DNA from: Cycas panzhihuaensis
Taxonomy: Eukaryota; Cycadophyta
Direction of reading: 5' to 3'
NCBI GenBank assembly: GCA_023213395.1
Contig: CM041465.1
Coordinates: forward strand, 211,365,741 to 211,429,740
Length of the DNA: 64,000 nucleotides
Both the position numbers and the translations under genes were made by a program. The notes beneath the pieces were generated by a model, which made no database searches, was not told where the DNA came from, and saw only the letters and a program-made list of their open reading frames with translations. This document shows positions 23,301-36,162 of this stretch, one piece after another (positions within the stretch are counted from its first letter, which is position 1; each line of letters starts with the position of its first letter).

Positions 23301-26300
23301 ATGAGTGGCAAGATGGATCTGCTGAAATTGAAATTGTTGTTTCTTCTATTCGCCTTTGCAATTCCCTTTTCGTCCTCATCGCCTCCATCTCATCCGCATT
23401 CCCATCCCCACCTCAACAACGCTACCGATCAACACTCTCTTTGCAATTCAAGGCCTCCATCTTTTACGACCCCAAAATGTATTGCTCCACTGGAATCCCA
23501 ATCGCACTGCATTTTGCAATTGGACCGGAGTTACTTGCAGCCCAAGGAGGGACAGGGCGGTGCTTCTCAACCTCGCAGATATGGCTCTCCAAGGTTATCT
23601 CTTCTTTCCTCGCCAATTTGTCATTTCTTCGTCAATTACGGCTTCGCAATAATAGTTTTTATGGACATATTCCACCAGAATTTGGGCATCTTCGTCGGTT
23701 GAGAAAGCTTTTCCTTTCGTATAACCCTCTGAGCGGACGCATTCCCTCTGAACTTGGGCTCCTCACCAATCTAGAGGTTTTTGCGTTGAAAGCAAATAGG
23801 TTTTTGGTACCATTCCCTCTTCGTTGGCAAATATCTCCACCTTGATTGACTTGGATCTTCGTTCAAATCACATCAGCGGTGTCATTCCTCCTGGATTCGG
23901 TCGTCTTACAAATCTCAACTCGCTTACCTTGTACCAAAACTACTTGGGAGGATCAATCCCTTCTTCCCTATCCAACTGCACCTCTCTCCAACTTCTGTCT
24001 TTATCAGAAAACAATTTAGTTGGACGCATTCCATCGGAGTTGGGTCACAAGCTCCCCAACCTTCAACAAGTTTATCTGTCGACAAATCGGCTGAGTGGCA
24101 ACATTCCAATCTCTTTTGGCAATTGTCCCCAACTCACAATACTTGAACTATCCCAAAATCAGCTGAGTGGGATGGTGCCAGCAGAGCTGGGTAAGTTGGC
24201 TCTCCTTCAACGCCTTGACTTAAGGGGAAATCAATTTGTTAGTGGAAGCGGTACCGAATGGCCCTTTTTTACACATCTCACCAATTGCTCCCTCTTACAA
24301 CTGTTAAATTTGGACCAGAATCGACTGACTGGCGTTTTGCCTTCTGCTATAGGCCAGTTTTCTACCAAACTCTCCTACCTAAGCTTAGAACACAACTTTA
24401 TAGGAGGATGAATGCCTCAGCAGATTGGCAATCTAACCAACCAGACATTCGTGGCTTTGGATGGCAATCTCTTCAGCGGCAGCATTCCATCGGAATTCAA
24501 AAGACTCCAAAATCTTGAAAGATTGGATTTGAGCGACAACAGATTAGAAGGGAGCGTCCCGAGCGAGATGGGTGAACTACAAAGCTTAGGACTCTTGTCA
24601 CTTGAGGAAAACGTGCTCTCTGGACCAATTCCCCCTTCTCTTGGCCATCTCCAGCAGCTCAGAACGCTTAATCTTTCGAAAAACCAATTATCAGGAAACA
24701 TACCTGCAGCTCTTGGCAACTGTTGGCGTCTGGAACTGCTCGACCTGTCCTACAACAGACTTCATGGAAACATACCGCCAGAGGTTGCGGGTCTACAAAA
24801 TCTACTGTTCTATTTCAACCTCTCAAGCAATTCCCTCCAAGGCTCCCTCCCCCCCGAGATTGGTAAAATGGTAATGACTCAAACCATAGACATATCTGCC
24901 AATCGGCTGTCTGGATTCATTCCAACCACACTTGGAAGCTGCGCAGCGTTAAAGAGTACCTGAATCTATCTCATAATGCCTTGCAAAGTCCAACTCCACT
25001 TTCACTCGGAAATATAAAAGGTCTCCGAGACATGGATCTCTCTTCCAACAAGTTGTGGGGTACAATACCAACGTCTCTGGAGAAACTCCATATGCTTACG
25101 CACTTGAATTTCTCATACAACAACCACACTGGAGAAGTTCCAAAAGGAGGGAATTTTGCAAATTTTAGTAATGCATCATTTATGGGAAATCCCAGACTCT
25201 GTGCACCATGGATACACTTGCCTGCCTGTCCCAATTCCACCCCTTTGAAACAAACAGGGCATTCATCTCTCAAAAGAGTAATACTACCAATTGCAAGCGT
25301 TGGTGTTTTCATTCTCTCCTGTTTACTCACAGGATTCTTTTGGAGCAGGAAGAGTCTACATCTCCCAAAAACCTTTGCATTAAAACGGGAACTCCCTATT
25401 ATTTCGTATCAACAAATTACCGAAGCGACTAACGGATTTAGCGTGGGCAACCTGCTTGGAGTCGGTAGTTTTGGATCAGTCTATAAAGGGATTTTAGGCG
25501 ATGGCACAACGATTGCAGTCAAGGTTTTAATTTGCAGGATGAAGAGCGCAACGGAAGTTTCAAAAGGAATGCGAAGTATTGAGAAGAGTTCGTCACCGGA
25601 ACCTTGTTAGAATTGTGACCTCGTGTTCTACCCTTAATTTCAGAGCGTTGGTCCTTCAATTCATGGCAAAGGGAAGCTTGGAAAAGAATCTGTATCCTGA
25701 TGACACGAACGAAGGTGAGGATGGGAATGGTTGTTCATTGAACTTGCTCAACCGATTGAACATTTCCATAGACGTAGCCCACGGCATGCAATACCTGCAT
25801 CATGATTGCCATGTTCGAGTTCTGCATTGCGATCTAAAGCCGAGCAACGTGCTTTTAGATGACGACATGACAGCACACATTACCGATTTTGGCCTGTCTC
25901 GAATTATTTGTCCCACCTCTGAGGATTCCTTCACTTCAACACTGCGAGGATCCATCGGGTACATCGCCCCAGGTTTGGTTTTGTGGTTCAAATCATCAAA
26001 ATGTTATTTCTCCTTTTTCGCTCGTGTATTTCATACGTAGAATGAAACTTTAAACACGATGGCTTGAATGCAGAGTACGGATTAGGAGGAAGGGCTTCAA
26101 CGAAGGGGGATGTTGACAGCTATGGTATTCTGTTATTGGAGATGCTGACCAGAAGAAGGCCCAGCAGTGACATGTTTGTAGGAGGACTGGACCTGCACAA
26201 GTGGGTGACCATGGCATTTCTTGAGAGATTGCTGGATGTTATCGACGGTAGCCTCCTGACAGACGTGAGTGAGGAAGGAGTGGACGGGCATAACGTGCAC

Positions 26301-26537
26301 AAATGTCTCACGGAACTCATACTCGTGGGTTTGTTGTGCACAAAACAATCACCTGAAGAAAGACCAAATATGAGAGATGTGGCGGGACTGTTGGAGAGTA
26401 TCAGAGCAACATTTCTTGGAGTAACAAATAGAGGGGCTTTCAATTTACCGGCAGATATATGGTCCTTGTTCGATAGTAGAACTGTAACACAGAACAATGG
26501 AGAAGCATCTGATAGCCAGACTTCTTCTATACGCTAG
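23301..26537 (+). pseudogene. LRR-XII receptor-like kinase (FLS2/EFR/XA21 class), seven frameshifts and one stop
   Basis: Encodes a membrane pattern-recognition receptor type. In order: signal peptide (MDLLKLKLLFLLFAFAIPF; ATG 23301, or 23313), LRR N-cap with CNWTGVTC, about 21 leucine-rich repeats (23600-25170), a membrane span ([20 protein letters not shown], about 25285-25345), kinase P-loop [11 protein letters not shown], lysine in IAVKV, HCDLKPSN (non-RD: Cys before the catalytic Asp) and DFG (about 25890). A 101-bp intron follows GYIAP, then EYGLGG and the C-lobe to TAG 26535. That intron position is conserved in the family. The frame breaks near 23440, 23473, 23595, 23803, 24950, 25530 and 25567, with TGA at 24409. 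All domains are present and collinear. Several breaks lie in short homopolymers, so assembly error is an alternative to pseudogenisation. Confidence 0.9.
25973..26073 (+). other. Kinase-domain intron of the receptor kinase
   Basis: The 101-bp intron starts GTTTGG after CCCCAG and ends TTGAATGCAG before AGTACGG. Splicing joins G+AG into the Glu of A-P-E in kinase subdomain VIII (phase 1). It is AT/T-rich relative to the exons, as plant introns are. An intron here is typical of FLS2/EFR/XA21 relatives. Confidence 0.88.
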
Positions 26538-26613
26538 TTGACGTGCATTAAACATCAAATCCACAAACGTCTATCGTAATGCTCTTATGTCATTTCACCC
26601 GGTAAATATCACA

Positions 26614-26619
26614 AATAAA
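26614..26619 (+). promoter_or_regulatory. Candidate polyadenylation signal
   Basis: AATAAA, 77 bp after the kinase stop codon. Spacing is typical, but such hexamers are common in AT-rich DNA. Confidence 0.4.
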
Positions 26620-27527
26620 GTTATTATCGTTGATGGTTTGATCTGCTAACCCAATTTTTTGGATTCTATTTGTTAAACTATCGGTGTGAAATCATGAACT
26701 TTAACGGCTAAGGACAAATCGCTGTGCATCAATCAATCAATCGACCGTAGGAGCAGGAAGATACTTAAACAGTAGTTAAAATAAAGGTAATTTATCCGCA
26801 ACATGTTTAAAAAAGAAAAGGACATGTTATCAAAGGGTTATTGAGATTCGAATCGGCTTTGTATACAGCAATAAAGTGAAATAGTTGTGTAAATTTTATG
26901 GTTTATTTAAGTCATTCTTTTGTAAGGTTTAGTTTTTAAAAAATATTTTAAATATTATTTTAGATAAATTATAATAAAAATTTTATTTTAATTAAATTTT
27001 AAAATCTACATTTTGTAAAACTTTGTTGTGGTGAAATTTGAGATATTCTATTTATGAGAGATTTATTATATGTTTGGTAAGAGTGAATTCTTGATCTCCA
27101 AAAATATTGTATGAGTTGAAAATTATTTGTTTTTATACTTTTCTAAGTAATCACGCAAAACATAGGCCCCCATCAAAACCCACAACATGGCTTTCTCCTT
27201 AAAAATCATGACTACACATTATTGTTTTTATGTTATTAATTAGATATATCACATCACAATTTTTCATAATGCGGGATGTGAAGAATGAAAGTTGGTTTGA
27301 TATGAAGAGCAAGCCACTTGCTCTATCAAGGATTTTGGCATTAAAAAAAATGCAAAGAGGATTTCAAAATGATAAGAACATTGGTATCATTATTCTCTTT
27401 GATTGTGATACATAGTACTCCATTCGTTCACTTGTTTCCCATGTTTAGGACATTCCTTAATTTGATTGATTCTTCAATCTTAAAGAATTTCAAGCGTTGT
27501 CTTTAATGATTTTTCTATAATAACTTG
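26620..27527. other. AT-rich spacer, nothing recognised
   Basis: No family signature was found in either strand. The small open frame 27230-27415 has no recognisable domain. Confidence 0.6.
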
Positions 27528-28270
27528 TCATTTCCAAGAATTCTTAACTTCATTTAGACTAGTTAAAATTGTGAATACTAAAATCATTTCAATTTTTGCA
27601 ATATTTGTCACTAACCCTTGCCTTTTAAAAGTGTGAGTTAAGAACCTTCCAAATGGTACCATAAATTTATATGTTACCAAGTTAAGAAATAATTTACATT
27701 TTTTATAATCCTCAACCATGTCTCTTAGGTTGCTCAAATGGTTATCCAATGAGCTATACAATATCCAATAATCAAGGCAAGCTCTTACCTTTGTTTCAAT
27801 TGCCTCTTTAACTATATTTGACATGACTTAGAATGTTACCGGGCGTTGGTCAAGCTAAATGGTATTTTTAATAAGCATGGGTTCTTCATGCTATCAAAGG
27901 TGTATATTTTTATTAATCATTTGGAGATATTTTGACCTAATTATAACCATTAAAGGCACTTGTAAAACAATATAGTTTATAGCTAGTAATTATCAAAGAT
28001 ATCTTTAGAAAGTGGTAATGAAAATAGACCTTTCTTGGTGATTTCTTCAATGGTCAGAATTAACACAAATACATTTTGATTCTTCCTTCAACCACCATCA
28101 CTAAGCTCATCCATTAGTATTATCTATGTATTATCTACCTTATAAATATAACCTAACACCAACACCTTATCTAATTCTATCTTTACCTAATCCTTAACCA
28201 TGCGATTCATTTGGCGAGGGCTTTGTCATATTAATTTTATACCTTCCACTAATTCTATCTAATACACTCC
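27528..28270 (-). pseudogene. Ty3/gypsy reverse transcriptase fragment
   Basis: The minus strand near 28250 begins with SPRQMNRMVKD, VKIELDKVLVLGYIYKVDNT, the gypsy RT entry block. It then has ITKKGLFSLPL (place of KKDHFPLPF). The open part 27528-27824 reads KVRACLDYWILYSSLDNHLS, where YLDD is degraded to DYW, then NLRDMVEDYKKCKLFLN, FMVPFGRFL and TSLNEVKNSW. This order (RT fingers, palm, thumb/tether) is characteristic of Ty3/gypsy. No protease, RNase H or integrase was recognised next to it, and no LTR of its own; it is an isolated decayed piece abutting the plus-strand copia element. Confidence 0.8.
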
Positions 28271-28849
28271 AAATTTTGATGAAATTCCTTTGCTTTATAA
28301 GACCACACAAATATATATTAATTTGTAAATAATATTAAATCCCTTTGATAATGATTATATCCTAATTATTACCCATGTTTATATTTTGGCTTTAGATCTA
28401 TGTCCATGTATTTATATTATAAACCTTAATTTCTTCTTAATAAATACCTATCTTATCTTCTTCTATCTTGTGAGTTGGAGTCTCATTGTTTGCTCTTTTA
28501 TGTATCATATCCATGCATTTAAGTACAAATTTCCCAATCTTTCTAAGTTGCTCATTATCAATTGAAGCCTCCTAATCTTATACTTCATCTTAAGGGTTAA
28601 GCTTGCTCCTATCTTTAGACCAAGAGTTGTTAGATTATAAGAAAAATAGTTTTATGATTTCTCATTATGTTTTTCTTTTCTCAACAACTTGATCAATTGT
28701 TTTTATTTGTATTTTTATCTTTTAGTTTCTCCTCTCACATATAAGGACCTAAGCACCTTGAAGATAGAATAATTAAGTGTTATATTGATGGTTGTTGAGG
28801 AAAAGAAGGGCACAAATGAATGAATCTTGGAACATGCCTTTGTAACAAA
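28271..28849. other. AT-rich spacer between gypsy and copia remnants
   Basis: No recognisable coding sequence. The 5' LTR of the copia element to the right would be expected here but could not be found. Confidence 0.5.
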
Positions 28850-31800
28850 GGCTCGAATCAAAATAAATGCTCAAGCTTAAAGCTCAAGGATAATGGATCA
28901 ATCCCCAAGGGGAGAGATTGGAATCTAAAGTAAGATGCACATGAAGATCAACATCCTAGATACCAAGCTTCTCATCAAAGACACCAAGGATCTAATCAAA
29001 GATACCTAAGTCAAAATAGATACCAAAGCCAAGAAAGATATCAAGAAGTTAGCCATTTTTGTCATAATTGCTAAGGTTGAAGCGGCTTTCAAAGATCCAA
29101 TCTAAACTATTCAAGTAATAGACAACACAATAATCAAGGCCCATATTTGGAAAAGGAAAGGACATCTTCCCTAGATAGAGGAATCCTTAGGAGTAGGAGC
29201 CTAACTCAAAGAGAAAATGATGATATCCATTACATATATTGTCATAAGGTCAACCACACGTAAGATAGATGCTTTGTCAAAATGGCCATCCAACAAGAGG
29301 AAGTGCTAATACGCTTATTAAAAATAGAGAAAATGATCACCTAGTTTTATCAAGCCTTGTTGCCCATGAAGAAAAAGATTGTTGGTATATAGACTCTAGA
29401 TACTCCACACATATGACACATAAGAAAGAAATATTTCAAACTATTAACAAGACCCAAAAGGAAAAATTATGTTTGGTGATGATACATCTCATGAATCTAG
29501 TGGAAGGGGTAAAGTCATAATCATATCATACTCAAGAGAAAATAGATATCTTGATGATGTCCTCCATGTTCCATCTCTCAAGAAGAACCTCCTATTTATG
29601 GGATAGATGATGGAACAGAATATAAGGTTGTGTTTGATAATGGTGAATGTATAATCAAGGACAAAAGAAAAACAAAGCTATTGTTGCCAAAAGTAAGATA
29701 ACTAGTGATAGACTCTTTAAGTTAGTCACAACCCCTTTAGATAATTATGCATTGAAGACATCAACCAAGATAGATGATGATATATGGCATAAAAGATTTG
29801 GCCACTTAAACTAAGGCACCTAACCCTCATAAAAAGATGAATATGGTTGAAGGTCTATCCTAAATTGAAGTAGATAAGGACATATGCAAAGGGATGTCTC
29901 CTAGCCAAACAACATAGAGAGAGCTTTCTAGATAGAAGGGGCCACTTCAATTAATCTATACAGATCTTTATGGTCTAACGAACATCCCATCTCCAAGAGG
30001 GAGCAAAATATTTCTTCACTTTTATTGATGACTATACAAGGAAGACATGGGTTTATTTCTTAAAATTCAAATAAGATATATTTCAATGCTTTGTGGACTT
30101 TAAAACCTTGGTGGAGAAGTAAAGCAACCATAAAATACTTTCCTAAAGTTAGATAATGGGGGACTTTATCTTCAATGAGTTTAATACCTATTGTACCTAC
30201 CATAGCATTAGAAGATAATATACAAACCCCTATAGTCCATAACAAAATGTGGTAATTGAACATTAGAATCATAGCATAGTTGAAATGGCTAAGTGCATGC
30301 TTACAAATAAGAAATTGGGATGCAAATTTTATGCGTAAGCCATCTATCCTAAATAGGTGTACCACCAAAGCCCTTATGTGGATGACACCGTAAGAAGTAT
30401 GGATATGTCACAAACCCGCATTCATCACTTAGGAGTATTTGGATACCTTGCCTTTGTCCACATTCCGTAATAGAAAAGGACTAAAGTTGATGATAAAAGC
30501 ATAAAATACATATTTATTAGATACAATGATGTCAAAATCCTATAAGGTATATGATCCAAAGGAAAGGAAGGTTATTATTAGTAAGGATGTTGTATTCAAG
30601 AAAGATGACTTCTATCACCATTTTGACCAAGATAAAGGCAAGAATATTATAATTATCTTTGGTTCATCTCTAAAGTCCACACATATACCACCTAGACTAG
30701 ACCCAAGGTTAAGTGATGAGGAAATCTCTAGTCAATCCGAAGGGTTCCTAAATAGGTCTAAAGAATCCATGACTTACACAATATATTAGATAATAACTTT
30801 GAAAGAAGATCCACTCACTCAAACCGAGTTAACTTTGGCCTCATGAGTTAAGTAATGAAAGTCAATGAGCCTCACACTTTGAAGAGGCAAATACTTAAGA
30901 CGAATGGAGAAACATTGAGGAAGATGAGTATAACTCTATAGTGAAGAATCATACATGAGAACTTATTGATCTTTCTCCCAATAAAACAACTATTGGGACA
31001 AAATGGGTCTATAAGACCAAGTTTAGATCCGATGATCCATCGACAAATATAAGGCTAGACTTATTGTTAAGGGCTATGCACAAAGAGAGGACATGGAGAC
31101 TTAGAATGATGCTAAGTCTAGTAGCCCGTAAAGGTTGGGATATTTACCAAATAGACATTAGAAGTGCCTTCTCGAATGGATACATTAAAGAAGAAATATA
31201 TGTTCAACAACCAAAAGGTTTTGAAGTCAAAGGGAAGAGAATAAAGTATATAAATTTAAAAAGGCACTTTATGGATTAAAACAAGCACCTAGAGAATGGT
31301 ACTCTAGGATAGATAAGTATTATAGAGATCAAAGATTCAAGAAAACACAATCAGTCCAAATTTATACATTAAAATTGAGGAGACTCCATATTGATTACGT
31401 AACTTTATGTTGATGATTTAGTTTACAAAGGACACGACTCTCATCTTTCCTAAACGCTCAAGGATGACATGTATAAGGAGTTTGAAATGACAAACTTGGG
31501 GCTAAGGCAATATTTCCTAGGATTGGAAATATGGCAAGATGATGATGGTATCTTTATTTCCCAAAGGAAAAATACATTGGACTTACTCTAAAAGTTTAAG
31601 ATGAACGATTGTAAAGATTTAGCTACACTAGCAAAAGTTGGAATCAAATTGTCCAAACTAGATGCTTCATCGTTGTTGATCCTACATTGTATAAATAATT
31701 GATTGGAAGCATAGTTTATTTGATATCAACACGACCCGGATATGCATGCGATTAGTGTTGTGCCTAGGTTTATGTAAGATCCTAAAACTACACATTAGTA

Positions 31801-32318
31801 AGCAACTAAATGAATTTTAAGGTATCTAAAAGACACTACAGATTATGCATTATATTATAAACCTTTTTAAATTTCATGTTGATTGGGTATACAGATTCAC
31901 TAAGTGTGTGATGTTGACGATAAAAAATGTATATTTGGATACACTTTCGCTTAGGTTCAAATTTCTATAGCATGGAGTACCAAGAAGTAAAATGCTATAT
32001 CCTTGCCAACAACTAAAGCGTAATATAAGGCAAGAGTGTCAGTCTCCAAATAAAATAAGATGATCCTAGTAAAATATGGTATGATAATCATAGTACTATT
32101 CAGATGACACATAATCTAATTTTCTATAGATGGTCTAAACATATCAAGATACATCACTTTATACGGAACTTATTCAAAGAAGTGAAATAGAATTGGTTTA
32201 TTGTAGCACATAAGATCGATAGTAGATATATTTACAAAGGCACTAAAAAAAAAAAATTCTATAAATTCAAAGATAAGCTTAGAGTTATATGAAATGACCA
32301 TTACAGGGAGAAAGTTAA
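28850..32318 (+). mobile_element. Ty1/copia gag-pol remnant
   Basis: Domains in copia order on the plus strand, all with stops or shifts. The zinc knuckle region is at 29059-29290 (FCHNC and then YCHKVNHT...CFVK). Protease is near 29380 (CWYIDSRYSTHMT; DSG became DSR). GAG-pre-integrase is at about 29785 (IWHKRFGHLN). Integrase runs 29930-30480 (FIDDYTRKTWVYF-like, LNRCTTKALMWMTP). The open part 30526-30789 has YKVYDPKERKVIISKDVVF. RT runs 30960-31740 (KGWDIYQIDIRSAFSNGYI, EEIYVQQPKGFEVKGK, LYVDDLVYKG, YFLGLEIWQDDDGIFISQ). RNase H ends near 32230 (WYDNHSTIQM). A purine tract at 32304-32318 precedes the LTR. The 5' end is missing. Confidence 0.88.
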
Positions 32319-32650
32319 TGTTCATTTTACCTAAATCAAGATTGCACAATGATTAATGATGACACAACTAACTTCAATCATTCAAGCCATCGTATGTATT
32401 TTTTTATTTTTTGAATTCTAAAATGTTGATTGATGGTGGGCTCTCTTCCAACATCTCTACTATAAATAAGAGGTCTCTAACCTAAAGGTATTTTTAACAC
32501 TACCTTTATTTTGAATATTTGTTAATATTTTGCTATAGCAATCTTATAGTTATTCTAGTCTATCCCCGCTATCCTTCATAAATATCATTAATAAGCCTTT
32601 ATATATTTACTTTTAAATGAAGCTTCATTTTTCATTCTTCATTAATCAAT
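32319..32650 (+). repeat. Probable 3' LTR of the plus-strand copia element
   Basis: It starts TGTTCATTTTACC directly after the purine-rich tract ACAGGGAGAAAGTTAA and contains a good TATA box (CTACTATAAATAAG, 32457-32470), as LTR promoters do. The right end was not resolved and no partner LTR is present, so the end coordinate is approximate. Confidence 0.5.
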
Positions 32651-34713
32651 AATGATATCATCATCATCTATTAAGCCTTTGAAAACATTAAAATAGAACT
32701 AAAAAGGTCATAAATGTAACCTTTGTGAAGTCCAAAGTACTTTGATCAACTTTATCCATTAATATCTCTATCATATGATCCATGAAATATGCCTTATGAC
32801 TACTTGTTTTGACTTCCTTAAAATTCTCTTTCCAATGTAACTAACAACTCAAAAAATAGATACTCCAAAGGAAATGTTATGCTTTAAAATGTGTTAGTAT
32901 ATCATAAAAAATGATGTAGTCCTTAAGAAAATAGGTTAAACCCTTTAGCTAGGACTACGTATCACACTATAATACTATGTGACCATCCAATGAAAGTAAA
33001 GGGGTTAGTATATTTTAAAATTCTATCTAATATAATTAAATCATTTTTGTATTTGTAAAAATAATCAAATCCATTTAATAAATTTTAATATCTATCTCAG
33101 ACATCTAAATTTTAAAATTTATTAAAATAATTTAAATTTTAAAAATTAAATATAAATTATTTTATCTTTATCAAAATTTATCTACCAAATTTATGTGTCT
33201 CTTATTTGGCATTTCGGGTGTTAAACTGGCATGTGTTATGTGACAACTAATTGATTTTTATATGGCATCTATGGCATGGTAGTGTGATAAATTGATTAAT
33301 TCTTGTATAGTATTAGGTAGAACCTCAAAATTAAGTTTGCAATTCTCTCATTTTGTGGCATTTTGTCAAAGTCGTGGTAGACTTTACATCGTGTGATTAG
33401 GCAAATTAATCTATATTCATATGAATTTATAGTCACATCATCTAGCATGGGTGATTAATTTGTAGGTATGACATATCTCCTCTTTAGTTAATTGAAGTTT
33501 ATACTATAATCTTCTCGAGTACGTATAATTTATTCTATAAATGATATAATGCCATAGCAATGTGTTTTAGCATATATTTAAAGAAACCCTAATTTGTGTA
33601 TGACATGAAATAGAAGTATCTATGGCAAAATAGGCAACAATCTTCTCCACTATTGAAGCTTCATACAAGTACAAGAACATTACTTAAAATAAAATGGCTT
33701 GGGGTTGAAGTCTTCACATGACACTTAATGAAATAGATAGTATACTCATCCCAACAGAGGTACATGTGCATGCCAAAATCCACATGCAATGTTTCTACAC
33801 ATAGATGGTAAGACATGCAAATAACCAATCTTACATTTACTATTCTTAATCAATGAAGACACATAATGATTGGATTAGGTGTAGGTATGGTCTCGATCAA
33901 GGCACCTCACAAATTTTGGTAGACAACAGGAGGATATGGCATAGTTAGATTGATGGTGAGCTCATAAAAGGGATCACAGATAGACTTCACATAGTACACT
34001 ATCCATGGTTAGCTCATGTATGTAAATATCATATTTCATTAATTTTAAACCCTAGTTCTCAACTCCTAAAAGTTTTACAAATTTACTAAATGTAATACCA
34101 TCATATAATAAATGCTTATAACTTGTATATTCTCCTTTAAAATAATAATGCTCCTATTAAACCATAAAATAGGTAATCATCATTTTAATCTACCCTTAGT
34201 TTTACTTTTCAATCAATTGCTTATTTATCAATATATTTTATGCACCATAAATTACCTTAACATTCAATTCTTATTCATATTCAATAAGGTAATTCAAATA
34301 GGTATAATCACTTCAATATTATACCATTATAATATCATGCCATAACCAAATCTATCATAGCCTTTATAGCCTCATATTTACCTTCTTTATTATTACAAAT
34401 TCCTTATACCTATTAATTTATCATTTATTATAGTGTATAAGTCTTTTGCTTATTTTACTTATTGATCGAGTACGAACTTGCATATAACATCATCATCTTT
34501 TAACTATTTCTACTTACTAATTATTGGTGAGAAAACTAAGTCCTAATAACTAGAAACTACCACCAAGATCTAAACTATTTCACAACTAGTTACAAGAATT
34601 GAAATTGAAATTTAACATGTAAGTTCCTAAACTAGAGATAATACAATAAACAAATTAGAAAGTCAAAGCATCACAAAATACACTAGATATAACATGATTA
34701 AACCCTAGTAATG
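32651..34713. other. AT-rich stretch, nothing recognised
   Basis: Both strands lack recognisable domains. Small open frames such as 34112-34345 have low-complexity, AT-driven composition. Confidence 0.55.
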
Positions 34714-35230
34714 TGTTAGGAAAATATCCACACAGAAAGGTATTGATCTTTATTATCAAAGAATAGAGAAATGTACATAATCTGCAATAGAATACTTATA
34801 GTAACAACAACTAGCCACCTCTACTCAATACAAGATATTCAATATATCAAACACCATCAACATAATAAAAACACCCTAAATCAAAGCTATATGAGAGAGT
34901 TATACAAGGCACAATCTCGACCATAGAATCTAGGATATTTTGAATGAACAACCTTGATTCTTTTACAATTGAGTATGTTTTATGCTGCCATCTTTTTGGG
35001 TTCGGGTCCTATCGCCTCGAACCCTTTTTCCGTGGAGGGGTTCTGCGCCTCACACCCCTACCAAGGGGGCTTTACCATCCTTGGATCTCCCTGCGAAAGT
35101 TTGGGGGTGGGGAATGCGTTCTCAACCTACCAAAATTTTTGCCTCCAAAACATTGTTATCATATTATCTTACAATTATGAAGGTAGGTTGGGTGACTAGT
35201 TTTATAAAACCTTAATCACATTGGCAATGG
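34714..35230 (-). repeat. Copia-type LTR fragment with GC-rich core
   Basis: Starts TGTTAGGAAAATATCC (an LTR 3' end on the minus strand). At about 34930-35140 it carries a GC-rich block (GGGTCCTATCGCCTCGAACC, then CCAAGGGGGCTTTACC and CTCCCTGCGAAAG) that parallels 16585-16700 in the copia LTR, including the preceding ATGAACAACC-TGATTC. Three overlapping frames at 34944-35215 arise from this GC-rich LTR core and are not genes. The right boundary is approximate. Confidence 0.55.
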
Positions 35231-35626
35231 GTTAATTTGTATAGGTGATCTTAAATAATAATAATATCTCCTCATCTCATTCTATGGACTTGATCAAACC
35301 TATATGTTATATATATGTGAATCTACATATATAAAATAAATGTATACAATAAATTTAATTATCAATATTACCCATTAGTTTGGAATATCTATCTTATATA
35401 GTTATATCTTCAGATGCAACTTTTGTCATTATATCTAGATCAATTTCTTCTAGACCTAAAATCTTAGTCATATGTCAAGAGCATAACCGACATAACTAGA
35501 TTTTGGCTTATCAATTTACACACTATATTGACTCCTATACTAGCTCATCATTGGCTCTATAACTAGGTTAATTAGTTTATCAACTTGTTTGTATAGGTTT
35601 ACTACCTATTTGTATAATATCTTTTA

Positions 35627-35645
35627 GAACATGGCTTTTATACCA
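35627..35645 (-). other. Candidate degenerate primer-binding site
   Basis: The complement reads GATGGTATAAAAGCCATG, resembling TGGTATCAGAGCC. A similar arrangement (GCTTTGATACCATTCTAA) occurs at 56140. No LTR pair could be assigned. The rest of 35231-37569 is AT-rich without recognised genes, including a TA microsatellite at 36130-36158. Confidence 0.3.
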
Positions 35646-36125
35646 TCTTAGAATTTATAATTTAACTTTGATATCATATCATGATGCCATTATATGTAGT
35701 ATATATCAAATATGTATAATAAATTAATCATATCATGAGAAATATACATATATATTATATATAAGATGAGCATATCAAATAATATATATAAATCACAAAG
35801 TATAAAATATATCAAACATACATCACAAGATAGACAATATATTTATATATAGAAAACCCAAAAAAAAAAAAATACGGAAGAGGTTGGAGTTGGGAGCTCA
35901 TCTTTGATATCGAAATAATTACATCTCCAAATGAGTCTTTCCTCTCTCTCAAGTTCTCAATCGGTGTGTATACATATTTATAGAATATGTCACCTCATAA
36001 ATATCCTATTACATCTCTTAAGCCTTTTTCATCTAATAGGATGTTGATATAAAAAATTATGCATTGTCATATCTCTCAATATATTTAGTGAGTGAGATTT
36101 TATCTAGGTTTATTATATCATATTA

Positions 36126-36162
<37 letters not shown>

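Noticed and set aside
23924-26497. Several minus-strand frames within the receptor kinase
   Set aside because: They are shadows of the plus-strand LRR and kinase coding sequence.
34944-35215. Three overlapping plus-strand open frames of 77-81 codons
   Set aside because: They lie in the GC-rich core of an LTR, are open in several frames because stops are AT-rich, and show no domain.
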